DNA of 64,000 nucleotides from assembly GCF_042477335.2 (NCBI RefSeq), contig NC_091727.1:123845501-123909500 (forward strand), read 5' to 3'. Below are positions 52,899 through 64,000 of the stretch, piece after piece. The translations under genes were made by a program, and so were the position numbers. The notes under the pieces were generated by a model. It was given only the letters and a program-made list of their open reading frames with translations, was not told the DNA's origin and searched no databases. The stretch comes from Ovis canadensis (taxonomy: Eukaryota; Chordata; Mammalia; Artiodactyla; Bovidae). Every line of letters starts with the position of its first letter. Position 1 is the first letter of the stretch.

Positions 52899-55009
52899 AA
52901 AAATAAAGATGGCTAGGGAACAATGATGACTACTTTGATGGTCTGAAGACCCTTGCATCTATTTACGTCTTTCTCTTTTACAACATCCTCATCTAGGTAT
53001 TTTCCCTGAAATCCATTCCATCTTTCTAATCCTATTAAGTCTCTTGCCCATGACACTCAGCATTCACTGTGCTCTAAGCTCTATACAGAAAGGGTTCCTT
53101 GGCCTTACAGAGAACTTTCTTCTGCAGTCACAATCTCCTTCCTCTTCCAAGTTCAGCTCAGATTTTCTCACGAACCCTGCTCTGCTGACATCGAGGGATA
53201 TGGTATCTTGCTAGGAAGGGGATATCATTCTAAAGAGCAGACCTGTTTTTTGGTGATTGACTATAATCCTGCTTGCTTACGCAGCATGCAGCTGGCTGAG
53301 GTAAATGGGGTCTTTCCATCCCTGCCCTTATCTTTCAGGACACATAGGTCCTATTGAAGTGGAGCCTCATTAAGCTCCAAGTCAAAAGAACTCTGTGTCC
53401 TACAGCAATCATGGTATTCTCACATTCAAAGAAACTTCCCTCTGCCCACCACTAATTTGACCTCACTGGAGAGTTTCGACAGATGCTTGGCATATCCACT
53501 CACAAGTCTCAAGGCAGCCCAGGCTTCTAGCCGGCTGCTGTCTTATGATGATCCGGAGTGGAGCTACTGCTTGGGTAATTGTTTTAGGGATAGTGGGAAA
53601 AAGGCCCTGGCAAGATCAAAGAGGGAAGATGCTGCGGGTGGGCTGCTTACTGAGCAGAATGCACAGGAAGGGATAGAGTGGAATGTGGGAGGGCTGGCAG
53701 AAAGAGCCAGTGAGCCTTGTTCTTTGGCTTTAGGCTAGATTGACAGCCACAGAGATTCAGGGGCAAAAAGGGCCCAAGTGTTAACCTTTTCTCAGCTGCA
53801 GTGTCTGGTACAGATATCTAGACACTGCAGTGAAAACCCTTAGCAGTGGTGCATTTTCCAGAGTCCTTTTGCCACTCTTCTCATTCTCCAAAACTAAATC
53901 CATATTGTTTCATTTCATTTCCACCACCATTCTTCATGGCTCATATTTTCTCATTTCTCGATCCCCTGCCACTTATTTGACTTGTCTTTGACTTTAGAGA
54001 GACAATTTTCGCTATCACACATATCCACAGGGCATCTAATAGTCTCCTTCTTGCCAAATATTAGAGGAAGATGTCCTAGGGATAGACATTTATATGTCTC
54101 ATCCAGAATAATCCTCAAACAATAGGATTTTGCTGTGATAGGTAAAATTCATACAGTAGTTATAATGGATTATAAATCTGAGGGTACGATTTATGTGTGC
54201 ATTGAGAGTAGAGATAGGAATTCAGATAAAATATGTATATAGCAAGAAATCTTCTTGAGTGCTCTGCTGATGAATTGTTGACTCATTTGAAGGGTGTTTT
54301 ATTTAAAGAGGACTTTTTTCCATATTTACGGGCAACATGTTTTCTTTAAAGTAGGTATAGCTCCACTCAGTATAAGAAATTATGTCCCTGCTCCCAACAT
54401 AGGTAAAGTTACTTCTCAGAGTTTGATATTCTGTTTTTCTCCTGATTTTGGCATTTGAAATCCCCAAACTAAAAGCCTTGTGTATTTTTCTTTAGTCTGC
54501 TTAACAGAATGAACTCCATTCCCTTGGTAGCAAGTTTCTAGACGTGGTTTTATTTTTTACTCCGCAGTTCTTTTAATATCTACCAGTGGACCACAGCTTC
54601 TTGGCAATGGACACAGGCAACTTGCTAATACCAGGGTAATGTTACCAAATTGCTTCAGAGGGAACTCTTACTTGGAGCCATGTGCTCCTGGGTAAGACTA
54701 AATCAGATCAAATGGAAATCACTGGAGGCTCATGGAGCAACATGCAACATATAACTTAGTTGTATGAAGGAGAGGAGCCAAGAAAGTACATTTCAGTTCT
54801 GACATTTGTGGTGACTGTGAGTGTTCAGAGTTCTGGGAGATAGAAGGGAAGATGAAAATCAAGACGTAATGAAGGATGACCTCTGTGATGCCGGACTTAG
54901 TGCCGTATTAGTCTGAATGTTCTTTAGTCATTGGGTGTGTGTATATGTTGGTGTTCATCTAGCTCATAATAGTCCACTCCCTCTACTTATCCATATTATA
55001 TATTTTTTA

Positions 55010-55380
55010 TTATTTATTAAGACTTTACTTTTTTTAGGGCAGTTTTATGTTCACAGCAAAATTGAAGGACAGGTACAGAGATTTCATCATATACTCACTG
55101 CTCACACATGCACAGCCCACGCCCCCCCCCCCCCCCCAATTATCAACATTCTCCACCAGAGTGGTACATTTGTCACAACTGATGAACCTACATTGACACA
55201 TCATAATCACCCAAAGTCCATAGTTTACATTAGGGTTCACTCTTGGTAGTGTATATTCTGTGGGTTTGGTAAACATACGTAATTACACATATCCATCATT
55301 ATGGTATCATATAGAATATTTTCACTGCCCTAAAAATCCTGTGTTCTGTCTGTTCACCCCCACCCCCATGTATTTTTTTG
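55010..55380 (-). mobile_element. Old L1 (L1M) fragment with an internal poly-C run
   Basis: The segment 'gggcagttttatgttcacagcaaaattgaagg...attatcaacattctccaccagagtggtacatttgtcacaactgatgaacctacattgacacatc' is a well-known old L1 sequence, here antisense. It contains a run of about 17 C near 55120-55137. Confidence 0.85.
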
Positions 55381-56167
55381 ACCTTTTGAAAGTATTTCCA
55401 AATACTTAATATATCCCCACTGTGAACCTTGAAAGTTTCAATAGATTAGGAAATTAAAGTACAGACATATTATATAGTTGGTAATACAGTACATCTAGAA
55501 GAAAACTCAGATCTCTTAACTCCAAAATATCCCATATTATGCCTTGTCTATCAGTGAATAAATGGAGAAGGTTGATGATGAAATCACTTTCTTACAAATG
55601 ACTGAGACAAATGGGTAGCTTTCAGGGCCCTAGATGTAATTTTGTAATTAGCCATCCTTGAAAAAATAAATTTGAAAGACATCTGCAGTTGTTGGAAGGA
55701 GGGAAGAGATGCCATCACGTGGTATTCATTTGCAGGGATCAGATTTTCCTGAGTCAGAAGGAGGTTAACAGATCTGCCAAATACTTGGGAATGGGTTCAA
55801 ATTATTGTAGAAGTGTGATGAAAAAACATGATTGATTGAGCTCAAGAGTATTTGCCCTATTCTTCAATAGGTTGCCTTCCTGCAATTCTTTCCCCCAATT
55901 TTATGATTCCCTTCTAAAAATTTAACTCTTAATAGAAATGATTTGAAGCCCTTATCTTGACTTTCCAAGCAAAGTAAATACATTTATGAATGTGTTTATT
56001 GTTTTTATATCTTAGCATTATAGCTAAGCTATGCTATGCTCGTTTTTGTTCCTGTATTTGACAGTTATTTAATATTAACTGGTCACCAGCAGTATAGTGA
56101 AAAATGAACTATAATTAGAACCTAAGAGAGATATGAAGGAAATCTCCAGTAGTGCTGAAGTGGAGAG

Positions 56168-56388
56168 CAAGGTTTCTCAACTTCAGCATTATTAACATTT
56201 GGGGCCAGATCATTTTTTGGTGATTGTGATGGGGGAGGCTGTCCTGTGCACTGTGGGGTGTTGAGCAGTATCCCTGGATTCCACTAACAAGTTGCCAATA
56301 GCAACCTACCTCCAGATCTAACAATCAAAAATGTCTCCACACTTAATGTTCCCTGGGGACAAAATCACCCCCAGTTAAGAATCATTAG
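56168..56388 (+). mobile_element. Non-autonomous DNA-transposon fossil
   Basis: The ends 'aaggtttctcaac' and 'gttaagaatcatt' are imperfect inverted repeats. The interior 'gaggctgtcctgtgcactgtggggtgttgagcagtatccctgg...aaaaatgtctccacac...tccctggggacaaaatcaccccc' is a well-known old mammalian MER-type element, probably hAT-like. I do not assign a subfamily. Confidence 0.7.
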
Positions 56389-56794
56389 TATAGAGGTAAA
56401 AGAGTAAACTACCATAGATTGGACCGTTGAGGTACAGCAGGAGGTGACAAATTGGAAGAGAAGGTGAGTCTAAAAGATCAAGGCAGAAAGTAAGAATGAT
56501 TTAAGGAACCACAAGAGGAGATCATAGGATTAGGGAAAGAAAGGGAAGACCCAGCACAGCCAAAAATAAATAAAAGAGGAGCCACTTGCTACAACTCACC
56601 AATTGCAGTTGGCTTCTGAAGCACTCTTTAGACCCAGAGAGATGTTGTGGGGAGGGAGGTGGGAGGGGGGTTCATGTTTGGGAACGCATGTAGGAATTAA
56701 AGATTTTAAAATTTAAAAAATAAAAAACCAAAAAACCTCTAAAAAAATAAAATAAAAAGAATGCTAGGACTCTGGAACAGTTTGAAAATCACTC

Positions 56795-56980
56795 TGGGGG
56801 CAGGCACCTTATCTGTAAAGGACCAGAGAGTACATATTTTCAGTTTTGCGGACCATATAGTTTCTTTTGCAACTGCAGCTGCTCAACGGTGCCATTGCAG
56901 CAGGAAGACAGCCCTAGCCAATATGTAAATGAGTGAGCATGTCTAAATTTGGCCTACTGCTGACCATTTTGGTTTGCTGG
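56795..56980 (+). mobile_element. DNA-transposon fossil, cut by BovB
   Basis: The order 'tatctgtaaaggaccagagagtacatattttcagttttgcggaccatatag...gcaactgcagctgctcaacggtgccattgcagcaggaagacagcc' matches a common old mammalian DNA-transposon family. The BovB at 57000 interrupts the region. Confidence 0.65.
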
Positions 56981-56999
56981 CTCCCAAAACCTCTGTAGA

Positions 57000-57811
57000 A
57001 ATATCAATAACCTCAGGTATACAGATGACACCACCCTTATGGCAGAAAGTGAAGAAGAACTAAAGAGCCTGCCGATGAAAGTGAAAGAAGAGAGTGAAAA
57101 AGTTGGCTTAAAGCTCAACATTCAGAAAACTAAGATCATGGCATCAGGTCCCATCACTTCATGGCAAATAGATGGGGAAACAGTGGAAACAGTGGCTGAC
57201 TTTTTTGTCGGCGGGGGAGGGCCTCCAAAATCACTGCAGATGGTGACTGCAGCCATGAAATGAAAAGACATATACTCCTTGGAAGGAAAGTTATGACCAA
57301 GCTAGTCAGCATATTAAAAAGCAGAGACATTACTTTGCCAACAAAAGTCCGTCTAGTCAAGGCTATGGTTTTTTCAGTGGTCATGTATGGATGTGAGAGT
57401 TAGACTATAAAGAAAGCAGAGCACCAAAGAATTGATGCTTTTGAAGTGTGGTGTTGGAGAAGACTCTTGAGAGTCCCTTGGACTGCAAGGAGATCCAACC
57501 AGTCCATCCTAAAGGAGACCAGTCCTGGGTGTTTACTGGAAGGACTGATGCTGAAGCTGAAACTCCAATACTTTGGCCACCTGATGTGAAGAGCTGACTC
57601 ATTGGAAAAGACTCTGATGCTGGGAAAGATTGAAGGTGGGAGCAAAAGGGGACAACAGAGGATGAGATGGTTGGATGGCAACACCGACTCAATGGACGTG
57701 GGTTTGGGTAGACTCCGGGAGTTGGTGATGGACAGGGAGGCCTGGCGTGCTGCAGTTCATGGGGTCGCAAAGAGTCGGATACGACTGAGTGATTGAACTG
57801 AATTGAACTGA
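57000..57811 (+). mobile_element. BovB LINE 3' fragment, longest copy
   Basis: This copy reaches further 5' than the others: the first codons read NINNLRYTDD, covering the catalytic reverse-transcriptase YxDD box. It then runs through the EVGLKLNIQKTKIMASG-like block, the MYGCES block (with an in-frame stop) and the C-terminus. Frames are broken at several points. The target site appears duplicated as AAAACCTCT at 56986-56994 and 57812-57820. Confidence 0.94.
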
Positions 57812-58048
57812 AAAACCTCTTTCATTTTTTACAAATGGGAGAACAGAGAAGGAAATTACCATTAAGAGTGGAGGTGAGACTAGAACCCAAGTCTCCTGAT
57901 TGCCACCTTGCTCCTTTACCTTTCAATTTACTGTCAAATGGAAATTTCTGATGTGTGTGTACAAATGTGTGCAGTGGGGCAGGGAATGACGTCTGCCTAA
58001 GTGCCTTTATTTAAACAGTACCTTTGACTATAGGTAAAGTATTTCTCA

Positions 58049-58262
58049 GACTTTCCTTGTGGCACAGTGGTAAAGAATCCACCTGCCAATGCAGGAAACT
58101 CAGGTTCAATCCCTGGGTCGGGAAGATCCCCTGGAGAAGGAAATGGCAACCCAGTCCAGCATTCTTGTCTGGAGAATCCCATGGACAGAGGAGCCTGGTG
58201 GGCTATAGTCCATAGAGTCACAAAGAGTCAGACACGACTTAGCGACTAAGCAACAACAAAAA
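58049..58262 (+). mobile_element. Bov-tA SINE
   Basis: It runs from 'gactttccttgtggcacagtgg' to 'gcgactaagcaacaac', with a 9-bp exact target-site duplication TATTTCTCA at 58040-58048 and 58263-58271. Confidence 0.94.
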
Positions 58263-58579
58263 TATTTCTCATAAAGCAGAAGTGCCCTCCAAATTGTATC
58301 ATTTTTAGAGAATATGGTGTCCTTACAGCTTCTAATTGTATCTCCAATGAAAGGCCTTGCCCTCTAAAGATACATGAAGCTCTGTTGCACAAGGGGTTTG
58401 AGGCCTCCTTGTTATATGCCTTCCTGGGGCAAAATGGCTATGTTTTTAATGCCTTAATTGATGTGATAATTAGACTTATTGAGATAATGAGAACCATGTC
58501 AAGGCTATCTGGAGTGAATGTTCCAAGTTGAAAGGACTAGAACATGTGCGACTTGGCATTAACTTTTTCTTTAAAACAG

Positions 58580-58835
58580 AAAAACAACTCTGAGTACTTT
58601 TTGTACTAGACACTCTACTAAACAGTTCATTTTTATCTCATTTGTTCCTTCTAGAGGTATATCAAATTATCATCATCTCTATGCTACTGATGAATGAGTA
58701 AATGGAAGTTCAGGGGCATTAAGTAGCTTCTCTCTTCAGGTTTCATACAATTAGTAAGTGGGAGAGCCAAGATTTGGACTTGGGTAGCCTGAGGCCAGAG
58801 CCCATGACCTTAACCACTTTCCTCTATGGCCTCTC
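58580..58835 (+). repeat. MIR SINE
   Basis: The order 'agtactttttgtactagacactctac...ttttatctcatttg...gatgaatgagtaaatggaagttcaggggcattaagtagc...gagccaagatttggacttgg' is MIR in order. Confidence 0.75.
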
Positions 58836-59243
58836 TCTTTGCCTGGAAGGAACCACTGACATTTCTGATGGCATTGAAACGTAAAGCTGGGGACTCAGGA
58901 TGTCCTAATTACCGAGCTAACATTTGAGGAGCTTAGCATATGAGATAGGTTTACAGAAGAGAGGCAGAAAATAAAAGGGGTTTACCATGATGAAGGTAAA
59001 AATGAAGCATATAAAGTCTAGGATAATAGAGGAGTTAATAAGCCTAATAGACGTGTTATTTTCTGTGTATAGATGAGACCTAGAAAACATAGAATATGTA
59101 ACCTTGAAGATTGCTGACTTCATTGAGTGCATCTTTATAGGGTCTTAGCACTTGTAGTATCCACTGGTAGTATGTAATAGTTGTGTTTTTGTATCCTAAA
59201 TTATTTAGGGATTAAGGATTTACTAGGTGATCTTGGTGTTTAT

Positions 59244-59457
59244 AGGGCTTCCCTGATGGCTCAGATGGTAAAGAATCTGCCTGAAGTGTGGGAGACATGG
59301 GTTCAATCCCCAGGTCAGGAAGATCCTCTGGAGAAGGGAATGGCAACCCACTCCAGTATTCTTGCCTGGAGAAGTCTATGGACAGAGGAGCCTGATGGGC
59401 TATAGTCCATAGGGTTGCAAAGAGTTGAACACGACTGAGCAACTAACACTTTCACTT
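59244..59457 (+). mobile_element. Bov-tA SINE
   Basis: It starts 'agggcttccctgatggctcag' and ends 'gttgaacacgactgagcaac...cactt'. A perfect 13-bp target-site duplication TCTTGGTGTTTAT is at 59231-59243 and 59458-59470. Confidence 0.96.
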
Positions 59458-60944
59458 TCTTGGTGTTTATGTTTGAGCTGCATTGTTTCTTCTTTAAAGA
59501 AAGTAGAAGAGTTATGCCAACAACAGAGGTCCTGGTACCTGTGGAAAACCATCCCAGTGGCGAAGTATAATGGGATTTTTCTTAGCCTGCTTGTGGAAGT
59601 TGTCTGAGTTGTGTAACTGTCTTCAGCCAACTCAGAAAACTCTAGGCCTTTATTGCTTTTCCCTTTCAGATGGTTGGCTCAGTGACTTCTACTGCTGGGG
59701 ATTCCTTAGCTAAGACATTGAGGGTACCTTTCTGAAGAAAGACAGGGCATGGAGAAAGACACCTAGCCCTGGACTGCTTATTTTTCAGTTCTCTAAGCTT
59801 ACATTGCAGTACTTTTACCATCAAGGCAAGAACTGCATGCTATCTAACTTCAATTGCCTTTAAGTATAACTGGTGTAAGCCTCAGTAATTATAGTTAACA
59901 TTCTCTGCATTAACATTGCACGGCTCCCCTAGGGTTTTCAGAGTGATTCACAAATAAATGCATTCAGCTTTAAATAGCTCATCAGGACTATGGAACCCAA
60001 AAGGTAAAGGATAGAGGATATTTTCTGCTGTCCAATTATTCAAAGCTTAGCAAATAAGAAGGCAGGGGCATCCATGGCTTAAAGGTCTTGATTGCCCTAG
60101 TCTATGTTATTACAAATAGTCACATATCCCAGGAAAGAAAGGTTTAAGCTTATTAAGAGAAAGAGAATGGCAATTTTTGTTTCTTTTATTTCCTAGGCGA
60201 AGGTCTAATGGATAAAAGCATTTAGACTTAAAACTTGCCTCAACTGGTTTACAAGGCTGGATTGAACTAGGCCTTGGAATGAAAGGAAATGTCAAGACAT
60301 GTAGTGCAAATTTTTTAGGTTTTCCCAGTCACCTAGGCAAAGCATAACACAAGTCTGGTAGGAAAATAGAAGTTTTCTTCTACCTAGAGAAAGTTCAGCG
60401 ATTCTAATTTGGAGAGAGAGCGGGTAAAAGACAAGGAGAGGTTCCCAATTGGCATGTACCATCATTGTCTAACTGGACATTCTAGAGAGCAGTGATTTGG
60501 ACACATTGCCTTGAATCTGTTGCCTGGTTTCTGCAATGAGGGAGTCAGGTTGGTTCTGCTGGCTTGGCTCCAGCTAAATGGATGGGGCAATGCTGGTAAA
60601 GTGGGTGACCTCTTACATTGCAACTGTCTATCTAGGGATCTCAAGGGCTTGGGAATTTGTTGGAAAGTTAGAGTTGAGCTGAATTCTTGAATTTCCTTTG
60701 GACCATGTTATCAATAATATCTTTACATTTAAATCTTTGTAGTGAGATTTCAGAAAAATAATAACAACAGATGTGACCAGCTGGGAAGAATTTCTACTAT
60801 AGAAAGAGTCCATGAGTTGATTTTATTAGCAAAAGAGGCACTCCCACAAGCGTTTTAAGTATTAAGGAGCATCATCTGCTCATTCCTAACAATTAGGGAA
60901 GGTTGTACTTTCCCCTATCTTCTTAGATGTTGAGAGTCTATATG

Positions 60945-61154
60945 TTGTTGTTGGTAATGTGGTCGCTAAGTTGTGTCTCACTCTTCTGCAACTCCATGGA
61001 CTGTAGCCCACCAGGCTCCTCTGTCCATGGGATTTCCCAGGCAAGCATACTGGAGTAGGTAGCCATTCCCTTCTCCAGGGGATCTCCCTGACCCAGGGAT
61101 CAAACCCGCATCTCCTGCATTGGCAGGCAGATTCTTTACCACTGAGCCCCCAGG
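60945..61154 (-). mobile_element. Bov-tA SINE
   Basis: Reverse-complement copy from 'ggtcgctaagttgtgtctcactc' to 'ttctttaccactgagcccccag'. An exact 9-bp target-site duplication GTCTATATG is at 60936-60944 and 61155-61163. Confidence 0.94.
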
Positions 61155-62039
61155 GTCTATATGCCTTCTATTAAAAGCTCTGGAATTCTCTTCATTCCTT
61201 CCTTCCAATGGAATCAGGGATTTGCCATGATGAAATTTGCCTTGGAAGTTACAAGGGTACAAAGAACTCAAACTCTTAGTCCCAGCCTGCTTCAGCTTTT
61301 GTTGTTCGTTATGGTTCATAGACTTGCACATATAATTCTTTCTCTTTGCAAGAGTGAAAGTTAAGAGATTACAGTCCAATGTTATCAGTTCAGGCTCATG
61401 AGTAAGGTAGAAATCGCAAATGACCTGTGTTCTTTTAATATGGAACTGGTGGGACAGTGCTGGTCAATGAAGAGACTAAAGACTTTTGAACCATTGCATG
61501 GCACCTTCACTTTTGAGGGGTAGAAATGTTCCAGGAGTACAGTAGTGATGACACTGAGTAATTACTAGGACTGTAGAGTTCAGAAAGACAATTCTGGCCT
61601 CCTTGTTGACCACCCTTTTTCTCTCACTTAAAGGGGAGGCTGCTATATAAAGGGGCTTCCTTTCCATTCCAAATTAAACTCTTCTCCCTGGGGAGCCCCC
61701 TTTCATTCTTTAGCATTCCCCCCAATATAAGGACCAAAATAAGATATTCCTCCCCCAGAATATTACAGTTTAAAGAAGGGAAGAGGTGAGGACATCTATA
61801 GATGGGAATCTTAGGAGCTTGCTAGCAAAGACTCTCTTGATAGAAATAGACTTGGGGGAAACATAGATAGAGGGAGAGATGAAAAAGGAGCTCCTAATTC
61901 CTATCTGCTGAGACATTCTATGTATAGTCAACACAAGGCAGCCTGCTACTCATGAAGGATCTTCTCGCTATTCATTCTTTCCTGGAGCTGGACAGGAAGA
62001 GATGTAAACACAGGGCTAGATTTGGGGAGCTCTGTATAA

Positions 62040-62267
<228 letters not shown>

Positions 62268-62476
62268 TGAGATGGCTCCTGATCGTCCATTTGTCAGATA
62301 GTGTCTGACATGAGAAACAAAAATACAATCTTGTCCCACCTGGTCTTACTCCAGAGCGGCTCTCAATTGTAAAGACATAGTTGGCTTCCTTAGCTTCCTA
62401 GTGCAACACAATCCTTAATGCCTTATAAGAGGTAAAGATGCTATGCAAACAGATTTTGGGATATTTTAGGATTGGA

Positions 62477-62540
62477 AATGGTCTTTCCAATGGTCTTTCT
62501 TTTCTTTTTTTTTTTTTTTTTTCCCCAATGGTCTTTCCAA
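62477..62540 (+). repeat. 14-bp direct repeats flanking a pyrimidine tract
   Basis: AATGGTCTTTCCAA occurs at 62477-62490 and 62527-62540 around a C/T tract dominated by about 20 T. A partial third copy starts at 62489. This looks like the footprint of a minimal oligo(dT) retroinsertion or a slippage product. Confidence 0.9.
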
Positions 62541-62565
62541 GAGTCATTTAGCCATACATCTCACT

Positions 62566-62692
62566 TTTCTTTTGGCCCCATGGTTGGCATCTTAGAACTT
62601 AGTTCCCTGACCAGGGATTGAACCCATACCTTCTGTAGTGGAAAGTGTGGAGTCTTAATCACTGGACTGGCAGAGAAGTCCCCCCAACTCCT
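62566..62692 (-). mobile_element. CHR-type tRNA-Glu SINE
   Basis: The reverse complement gives 'ggacttctctgccagtccagtgattaagactcc...ggttcaatccctggtcagggaactaag', tRNA-Glu-derived. Confidence 0.88.
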
Positions 62693-63015
62693 CAATTTCA
62701 GATGAGAGAAAATAAAGACCCAGGAAAGGTGGCATGACTCACTTAAGATCACACAAATTTAAGGAAAAGGTAGAGATGAAATCCCAGATTTTAAATTTCT
62801 GTTTCTGTGATCCACTTTCTGAGCAGCATTACAATTTGATATGGCAGGCTCCTTTTGTGGTCCAGAGTCACATACTCAAGCCTAAGGTAGAAAGTCCTAG
62901 GAATTTCCCTAGCTTCTGCATTGGAGTCCAAACTGCAGTGGCTTGGGCAGTAATTCTGTCCAAAAATAAGGACTCTTCAAATGGGACTTGGCCCACCATG
63001 GTCCTAACACACTAA

Positions 63016-64000
<985 letters not shown>

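Overview
The window is mammalian nuclear DNA from a ruminant, most likely a bovid. Interspersed repeats restricted to that group occur throughout: Bov-tA and Bov-A2 SINEs, 3' fragments of the BovB (RTE) LINE, and tRNA-Glu-type CHR SINEs. They lie on a background of older MIR, L2 and L1 fossils. Apart from transposon remnants I recognise one protein gene, AMOT (angiomotin), on the + strand. AMOT is X-linked in human and other placentals, so this is probably an X-chromosome segment.

Layout. Positions 1-14,900 are upstream intergenic DNA with no recognisable gene, only repeats. A CpG-rich, GC-box-rich block at about 15,020-16,290 is the best candidate for the AMOT promoter and non-coding first exon. 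Intron 1 follows (about 17 kb) and starts with an unusually SINE-poor stretch (15.0-23.7 kb). The first coding exon starts with ATG at 33301. Seven coding exons can be delimited by GT/AG sites and by an unbroken reading frame: 33301-34172, 40807-41296, 45933-46077, 46988-47080, 49703-49848, 62097-62246 and 63046-63236. Together they give 2087 coding nucleotides, that is 695 complete codons plus two bases of codon 696. The gene continues past the right edge: the angiomotin C-terminus, including its PDZ-binding tail, is not in this window.

The encoded protein is the long (p130-type) form. It has an N-terminal region with a tankyrase-type motif, one LPTY and two PPEY motifs for WW-domain partners such as YAP, and a LATS-type HxRxxS site. 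A Pro/Gln/His-rich linker follows, and then the coiled-coil (BAR-like) region. An in-frame Met at residue 400, with purine at -3, corresponds to the start of the short p80 form.

I found no previously undescribed system. The more interesting items are a mariner-type hairpin in intron 2 with the look of a ruminant miR-2284/2285-type precursor, a possible 27-nt micro-exon just downstream of the CpG island, a candidate p80 promoter interval in intron 2, several repeat insertions with intact target-site duplications that record nesting order, and small tandem duplications that could be polymorphic.
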